Source: LMUY01 sp965199555 (GTDB lineage: Bacteria > Pseudomonadota > Alphaproteobacteria > Acetobacterales > Acetobacteraceae). Taken from it: a DNA stretch of 64,000 bases. The notes under the pieces are model-generated. The model saw only the letters and a program-made list of their open reading frames with translations, was not told where the DNA came from and did not search any database. The stretch is taken from positions 1 to 64,000 of the forward strand of contig CBDASJ010000020.1 of assembly GCA_965199555.1 (NCBI GenBank). The letters are read 5' to 3'. The translations under genes and the position numbers were made by a program. Positions 59,862-64,000 of this stretch are shown piece after piece (positions within the stretch are counted from its first letter, which is position 1; each line of letters opens with the position of its first letter).

Positions 59862-60634
59862 ACCGCTTGCAGCCTTTCCTGCCCAAGCGCGACGCCCTGC
59901 GGCCGCTGCTTGCCTTGCTGGTGCTGGTGGCGACGGCGTGGGGCTGCGTGCAATGGGCCTGGGTCGGTCCTGCGGAAGCGGCGGGGGAACAAGCGTCGCG
60001 CTTGGCGGACACCCTGCGCGCGGCTGCCCAGCCGCTGCGCTCGGCGCTGCATGGCCCCCCACGGGCCGGGTATCGCGGGCAGCTTGGTGCCAACGCACGC
60101 TCCCTGCTGTCCCGACTGGACGTGGCCGCATCCCAGGCGGGTGTGCAGGTCACCCGGCTAACCCCGCGGCCCTCCGAGCCCGGCACGGTGAACGTCGAGC
60201 TGCTGGCCGATTACGGCCAGCTCCTGCGCTTCGTGGCCGAAAGCGAGGCGCTTGGCGGCGCCATCCGCGGGCTGCAAGTCAAGCGTGCCGCCACCGGCGA
60301 CCGACAGGCCGTGGCCTTTTCGTTGGCCGTGGGCGGGGAGGACCGCACCGCCGGCCTGCCGGACGCGGACCGCGTGGCGGTGGCCGCGGCGGCGGCGCTG
60401 CACCCGTTCCAGCCGGCGAAACCGGGCGGCACTGGCGGCGACCTGTCGGCACGCTACCACCTGACGGGGATCACCCATATCGGTGCCGACTTGATGGCCA
60501 CGATCGGCGGCCGCGATTACGTGGTGGGCGACACGCTGGACGACATGAAGGTCATCGGCATCGGCGACACGGAAGTGCGCCTGGCTGCGCCCGGCTGCGC
60601 GTGTGCCATCCGCTTCCGGCAGGCGTCCCGCTAG
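59858..60634 (+). CDS. PilO/GspM-like protein with a PilP/GspC-like C-terminal domain
   Basis: A 258-aa bitopic protein. One TM helix (LRPLLALLVLVATAWGCVQ) is followed by a periplasmic coiled coil and ferredoxin-like GspM/PilO domain (LLSRLDVAASQAGVQVTRLT, VELLADYGQLLRFVAESEAL, GLQVKRAATGDRQAVAFSLA). The last 70 residues (YHLTGITHIGADLMATIGGR, DYVVGDTLDDMKVIGIGDTE, VRLAAPGCA) look like the beta homology region of PilP/GspC that contacts the secretin. This fusion would link platform and outer-membrane pore. A 70-base gap follows before the secretin. Confidence 0.75.
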   Translation: MNRLQPFLPKRDALRPLLALLVLVATAWGCVQWAWVGPAEAAGEQASRLADTLRAAAQPLRSALHGPPRAGYRGQLGANARSLLSRLDVAASQAGVQVTRLTPRPSEPGTVNVELLADYGQLLRFVAESEALGGAIRGLQVKRAATGDRQAVAFSLAVGGEDRTAGLPDADRVAVAAAAALHPFQPAKPGGTGGDLSARYHLTGITHIGADLMATIGGRDYVVGDTLDDMKVIGIGDTEVRLAAPGCACAIRFRQASR

Positions 60635-60704
60635 AAACCTGGCTGCCGTTAACCTCCTGTAAAAGCCGAACCGCCAAGTTTTACGCATCCTCTGGAGCGT
60701 CAAA

Positions 60705-62588
60705 ATGACGTATCTGCCAAAGTCCCGCGCCGCGGTGCGCAGTGTCGGGGCAGCCATGTTCGCCCTTTGGGCCAGTTCTGCCACCGCGCAGGAAAGCGGA
60801 AGCCCCATCCCCTGGAAGCAGGGGGTCAGCTTCTCGCGCACCGCGGTCGATGACGACGTGCGCAGCGTGTTGCGGGCCATCCTGGCCGCGGACGGGCTGT
60901 CCGCCATCTTCCGCCCGGGCGTGAACGCGACCGTGTCGTTCAACTTCCGGGACATGAGCCTGGAAGCTGCCTTCACCCAGGTCCTGCAATCCAACGGCTT
61001 GACCGCCAGCTTCAACGCCGGGGCGAAAACCGTCACCATCGGCCCGGCCACGGCCGCGTCCGATGCCCGTCGCTTCATCACGCTGCAGAACGTGGACTGG
61101 CCGTCGTTGCGGCAGATGCTGGTCAGCTTCGGCATCGGCACGGACGGGACCACCTTCGACGCCACCACCTCCGTGCTCGGCGTCACCGGCGATGCCGGGC
61201 ACATCGCGCAGATCGAAGACCTGGTGAAGACGCTGGAGCAGCATTACGGCGACAAGCGGGAGCAGGCGCTGTCCGAAACCCTGCGCTCCACCAGCGCGCA
61301 GCGAAGCGACTACGAACGCCGCTCCTACGCCGACGCGATCAACGTGCAAACGCGCGTGTTCCGCCTGCGCTTTGCCGATGTCGGCCCGACCACCCGCAAC
61401 TTCCACGGCCGCACCGTCACCATTCCGGGCATCCTCGAGACGTTGCAGGCGATGCTGGGCAACGCCCCGGGAAACGCACCCTACGCGGTGCAGCGCGCGG
61501 CGCCGTCGCCTTTCACCCCGGCGATCGCTTCCCGCACGGGGGGCCAGGCGCCCCCCCAGGCGCAGGCACCGGGGGCGCCGGAACCCAGCCGCGGCGGCAT
61601 CGGGCAGCCCAACATCTCCATCGACCAGCGCACGAACTCCGTGATCGTGCGCGGCAGCCCCAGCGCCATCGCCGCGGTGGGCGACGTGCTGCAGCAGATC
61701 GACCAACCGGTGAAGATGGTCGAGATCGAGGTCATCATCGCCACGGCGGAGCTGGGCGTGCTCAACCAACTGGGAATTTCCTACCGCGGCGATCGGGGCA
61801 ATTCCCTTGCCTTCGATACCGGCACGACGGGCGGGCAATTCAACGGGATCACGGGCTTAAACCCGCTGACCCTGCTGCCGGCCACGGCGGCGGGCGCCAC
61901 CGCCGCCTCCTTCGTCCTGTCCGGCAGCGGCGTTTCCGTGCAAGCGCAACTGCAAGCGCTTGCCTCCAAGAACAAGGCCCGCGTCTTGTCGGCGCCCCAC
62001 CTGGTCACGCTCGACAACATCACCGCACGCATCACCCGCAGCGAGGACATCTACGTGCCGGTCGACACGGGCGGTTTGAATGGCCAGGGCTTGTCGCAGA
62101 TCCAGACCGGGCTGACGTTGGAGATCACGCCCTCCATCGTGCCGGTGCAGCCTGGCAGTGCGGACCAGCTCGTGCGCCTGACCCTGGACGCCACTAATTC
62201 GGCACCCGGCTCCGGCACCGGTGACCACATCAACGTGAACTCGCAGGAAGTGCAGACCGACGTGTTGGTGCCGAACGGAGGCACCTTCGTGATCGGCGGC
62301 TTGTTCGACGATTCCCGCCTGCAAAGCCGGTCGGGCATTCCCGTGCTGAAGGACGTGCCCTTGCTGGGCCATCTGTTCCGCACGGACAGTGACCAGCAAA
62401 GCCTGGGCCAGACCATCTTCTTCATCACGCCGCACATCATCGACCAGACCGAGCTGGTGAGCCGGGACGTGGCGCTGGGCCCGACCGCTGCCTACATGGG
62501 TCGCCAGCGCGGGCGGCTGGACGGCGTCACGCGGGAGATGTCCGGCGCACCGCGCATGACCTCCGCCTCGCTTGAGGAGGACCAGTGA
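60705..62588 (+). CDS. Outer-membrane secretin (GspD/PilQ/MshL family)
   Basis: A 627-aa secretin. Signal sequence MTYLPKSRAAVRSVGAAMFA ending near ATAQES; an N-terminal STN/N0-type domain (FSRTAVDDDVRSVLRAILAA, VNATVSFNFRDMSLEAAFTQ, VLQSNGLTASFNAGAKTVTI), a Secretin_N domain with a Pro/Gly/Gln-rich insert (about 270-300), NISIDQRTNSVIVRGSPSAI, and the pore domain VEIEVIIATAELGVLNQLG, KNKARVLSAPHLVTLDNITA, LEITPSIVPV, VQTDVLVPNGGTFVIGGLF and PLLGHLFRTDSDQQ with the final IFFITPHII. It should form the multimeric outer-membrane channel. Its stop overlaps the next start. Confidence 0.95.
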   Translation: MTYLPKSRAAVRSVGAAMFALWASSATAQESGSPIPWKQGVSFSRTAVDDDVRSVLRAILAADGLSAIFRPGVNATVSFNFRDMSLEAAFTQVLQSNGLTASFNAGAKTVTIGPATAASDARRFITLQNVDWPSLRQMLVSFGIGTDGTTFDATTSVLGVTGDAGHIAQIEDLVKTLEQHYGDKREQALSETLRSTSAQRSDYERRSYADAINVQTRVFRLRFADVGPTTRNFHGRTVTIPGILETLQAMLGNAPGNAPYAVQRAAPSPFTPAIASRTGGQAPPQAQAPGAPEPSRGGIGQPNISIDQRTNSVIVRGSPSAIAAVGDVLQQIDQPVKMVEIEVIIATAELGVLNQLGISYRGDRGNSLAFDTGTTGGQFNGITGLNPLTLLPATAAGATAASFVLSGSGVSVQAQLQALASKNKARVLSAPHLVTLDNITARITRSEDIYVPVDTGGLNGQGLSQIQTGLTLEITPSIVPVQPGSADQLVRLTLDATNSAPGSGTGDHINVNSQEVQTDVLVPNGGTFVIGGLFDDSRLQSRSGIPVLKDVPLLGHLFRTDSDQQSLGQTIFFITPHIIDQTELVSRDVALGPTAAYMGRQRGRLDGVTREMSGAPRMTSASLEEDQ

Positions 62589-62977
62589 CCGGGGCACGCG
62601 CGCTGGAAGCCGGCTGCTACGCCGCCGCTGCCCTGCTGCTGGTCGCCACCGCCGCCCTGCGCCTGTCCGACACGCAGGATAGCCGCACCCGCCACGCCGC
62701 CGAGGCCGGGCTGGACGCGCTGCAAGCCGCGGAACGCAGCCACCTGGCCGCGCACCAGCGCTTCGCCCGATTCGGTCCGTCCGCGGCGGAACTGGCGGCG
62801 GCCCTGCCCGGCACGACCCTGCCGAACGCCGACGATTTCGCGTTCGACGGGCTGCCGGATGCCGCCGGCGTGCTGCACCTGCGCGCCATCACCCGGCCGG
62901 ACGCCGTGGCCGATGGCCGCGTCAGCCCCATGGTGGTTGCCCGCGACCTGCGCGGCCCGGCCCCGGTGACGCCGTGA
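62585..62977 (+). CDS. Small pilin-helix-like membrane protein
   Basis: A 130-aa protein starting at GTG 62585 and overlapping the secretin stop. It begins MTGARALEAGCYAAAALLLV then ATAALRLSDTQDSRTRHAAE, a hydrophobic helix preceded by a Glu and followed by a polar amphipathic helix, as in minor pseudopilins, but without the GFTLIE cleavage site. A globular part follows (FARFGPSAAELAAALPGTTL, NADDFAFDGLPDAAGVLHLR). Probably a bitopic accessory subunit of the pilus/secretion machine. Family not recognised. Confidence 0.65.
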   Translation: MTGARALEAGCYAAAALLLVATAALRLSDTQDSRTRHAAEAGLDALQAAERSHLAAHQRFARFGPSAAELAAALPGTTLPNADDFAFDGLPDAAGVLHLRAITRPDAVADGRVSPMVVARDLRGPAPVTP

Positions 62978-63651
62978 TGCGCGCCCGCATCCTGGCCGCC
63001 ATGCTGCTGCTGTCGGGCTGCGCCGGCCTGGGCGGAACGGGCGACCCTGCCTTCACGGGCAGCGCCGCCGTCGCCGGGTTGGAGGTGCGTGCGCCCGACT
63101 GGCAGGTCGGGTCCGAATGGCATTACAGCGACGGCTACGGGCTGAAGGTGACCAAGGTTGCGAACGGGACGGCGACCTTCCAGCGCACCGACGACCCCGG
63201 CCAATGGATCGTCCGACGCGGGTTCCTGCGCGAGGATGCGCAATCCCCCACCGTGCTGCGCAAGCTGCTGTTCGAAGGCCTGCCCCCCGGCGCCGGCACC
63301 CTGCTGACGGGTGGCACCCCCATCACCTACCGCCGGGAATACATGTCCGGCGACGTCCAGCGCACCCATGTGACGTCCTGGACCGTGGAAGGCCGCGAAA
63401 CCGTGAAGGTGCCGGCCGGCGAGTTCGATTGCGTGGTGCTCGCCATGCGCACGCGCAACACGCAGGACGGCTGGACCGGGTTCGAGCGGTGGTGGTTCAG
63501 CCCGCAAGCGCAGAACTTCGTTCGCATGGAATACCGCTACGGCAGCAACCCATCAGGCTCGCGGGTCCTGACCGACTATCACGTCGGACCGGTCCCGCTG
63601 GGGCGCCTCGCTTCAGCCGGAATGGCGGCCCCTGGGAGCCGGCCGGAATAG
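62977..63651 (+). CDS. Lipoprotein of the pilus/secretion operon
   Basis: A 224-aa lipoprotein. The signal peptide ends in the lipobox LLLSGCAGL (lipidated Cys near residue 16), then WQVGSEWHYSDGYGLKVTKV, YRREYMSGDVQRTHVTSWTV, KVPAGEFDCVVLAMRTRN and WWFSPQAQNFVRMEYRYGSN. The VPAGEFDCVV...W.SP pattern occurs in a DUF-type beta-rich secreted domain, of unknown role. GTG 62974 or ATG 62977 could be the start; both overlap or abut the previous stop. Possibly a pilotin or outer-membrane partner of the secretin. Confidence 0.75.
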   Translation: MRARILAAMLLLSGCAGLGGTGDPAFTGSAAVAGLEVRAPDWQVGSEWHYSDGYGLKVTKVANGTATFQRTDDPGQWIVRRGFLREDAQSPTVLRKLLFEGLPPGAGTLLTGGTPITYRREYMSGDVQRTHVTSWTVEGRETVKVPAGEFDCVVLAMRTRNTQDGWTGFERWWFSPQAQNFVRMEYRYGSNPSGSRVLTDYHVGPVPLGRLASAGMAAPGSRPE

Positions 63652-64000
63652 ATGCTGGTAGGATAGGCTGAGCCGAAGCTGGTAGGCTTCCTTGATGCCG
63701 GGCGTGGCGGAGTTGTAGCGCCCGGCCGCTTCCCACAAATCGCCGCCGGTCTGGTCCAGATTGTGCCGCAGCACGTAGGACGCCACCCAGACGTTGAAGC
63801 ACCCATCGTCGCGCACGGCGCTGCGCAGGTCCGACGATGGACGCTGCAGCACGTGCGCCAAGCGCGGCACCCAGGTTTCCACGTTGATCTGCGCCGGTCC
63901 GCAATCATGCGTCCCGTTGGCCTGCTGGACGCACGTGCCGACCTGGCCGCCTTCGGTCCGCAGGATCGTCCAAACCGCCGCCTCCGGCACCCCGAAGATG
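63613..64000 (-). CDS. Lysozyme-like (lytic transglycosylase-type) protein, cut by window end
   Basis: The frame is open at the window edge. The visible 129 residues have the fold signature of SLT/lysozyme-like muramidases: FGVPEAAVWTILRTEGGQVG with the catalytic-type Glu, CVQQANGTHDCGPAQINVET, VASYVLRHNLDQTGGDLWEA and AAGRYNSATPGIKEAYQLRL. Such proteins open peptidoglycan, which fits a neighbouring envelope-spanning machine, although this gene is convergent with that operon and overlaps its last gene by 39 bases. The N-terminus (signal peptide) lies beyond the window. Confidence 0.82.
   Translation of the reverse strand, partial: IFGVPEAAVWTILRTEGGQVGTCVQQANGTHDCGPAQINVETWVPRLAHVLQRPSSDLRSAVRDDGCFNVWVASYVLRHNLDQTGGDLWEAAGRYNSATPGIKEAYQLRLSLSYQHLFRPAPRGRHSG

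Noticed and set aside
55081..63651. Standard type II secretion (gspC-M) operon
   Set aside because: Separate gspC, minor pseudopilins H-K and the usual order are absent, and PilM/PilN-type features are present; labelled as a pilus/secretion-like system instead.

Overview
The window is a 64 kb piece of a GC-rich bacterial chromosome. Codon use, dense operons with ATGA/GTGA stop-start overlaps, many GTG and TTG starts, and gene types such as the Bpt N-end-rule transferase, Ku without a visible LigD, a spore-photoproduct-lyase-like radical SAM protein and an IlvD/Edd sugar-acid dehydratase suggest an alphaproteobacterium of the Acetobacteraceae/Rhodospirillales type. That placement is inferred from gene content; there is no rRNA or other marker here. 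No phage, integrase, insertion sequence or CRISPR array was seen. The main signs of disturbance are an AT-richer EcsC gene island (about 7.2-8.7 kb), a wrecked MocR-type regulator with an 80-bp tandem duplication (17.3-18.2 kb), and a frameshifted MarR regulator (14.5-15.0 kb).

Layout. 0-7.2 kb: end of the arginyl/leucyl-transferase gene bpt, a possible 31-aa membrane peptide, htpG, a cation diffusion facilitator overlapping a cobalamin adenosyltransferase, then on the minus strand fdhD with a hybrid histidine kinase, and a 1-Cys peroxiredoxin. 7.2-8.8 kb: EcsC island. 8.8-14.3 kb: glycan cluster (TIGR04282-type transferase, polytopic GT-C-like enzyme, radical SAM/SPASM protein, GT2, DUF2147-like secreted protein, GT4). 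14.3-17.3 kb: tRNA-Asn with a good promoter, broken marR divergent from a FAD monooxygenase-SDR pair. 17.3-22.7 kb: MocR pseudogene, then an opine-like module (binding protein and permease divergent from RraA-like, D-2-hydroxyacid dehydrogenase and octopine/nopaline-type dehydrogenase). 22.7-26.5 kb: small acidic protein, Ku, a possible broken zinc-ribbon gene, and a two-gene operon of unknown function (coiled-coil/four-TM protein plus secreted VWA-like protein). 26.6-35.4 kb: IlvD/Edd dehydratase, a GH1-like protein and ABC exporter behind a possible general-stress (EcfG-type) promoter, Mn catalase, and a glycosyltransferase-UDP-galactopyranose mutase fusion. 35.5-38.7 kb: three overlapping genes (aminotransferase, ATP-grasp ligase, methyltransferase) that look like a small biosynthetic pathway. 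38.8-45.9 kb: NTF2-like protein, SDR, secreted protein, GST with a strong terminator, SPL-like radical SAM, old yellow enzyme, M81 peptidase, small helical protein. 46.2-52.8 kb: two isocitrate lyase/PEP-mutase family enzymes bracketing an MFS carrier and an NMT1/SsuABC-type ABC transporter. 52.9-63.7 kb: a compact pilus/type II secretion-like operon (prepilin, Ser/Thr kinase fused to an FGE-sulfatase domain, GspE, GspF, PilM-PilN fusion, PilO/GspM protein with a PilP/GspC-like end, secretin, pilin-helix-like small protein, lipoprotein), followed by a convergent lysozyme-like gene cut by the window end.

The best candidates for undescribed biology are the kinase-FGE-controlled minimal pilus/secretion operon, the aminotransferase/ATP-grasp/methyltransferase operon, the GT-UGM fusion with its stress-linked neighbours, and the coiled-coil/VWA pair. 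All functional statements rest on reading motifs by eye; no database search was run.
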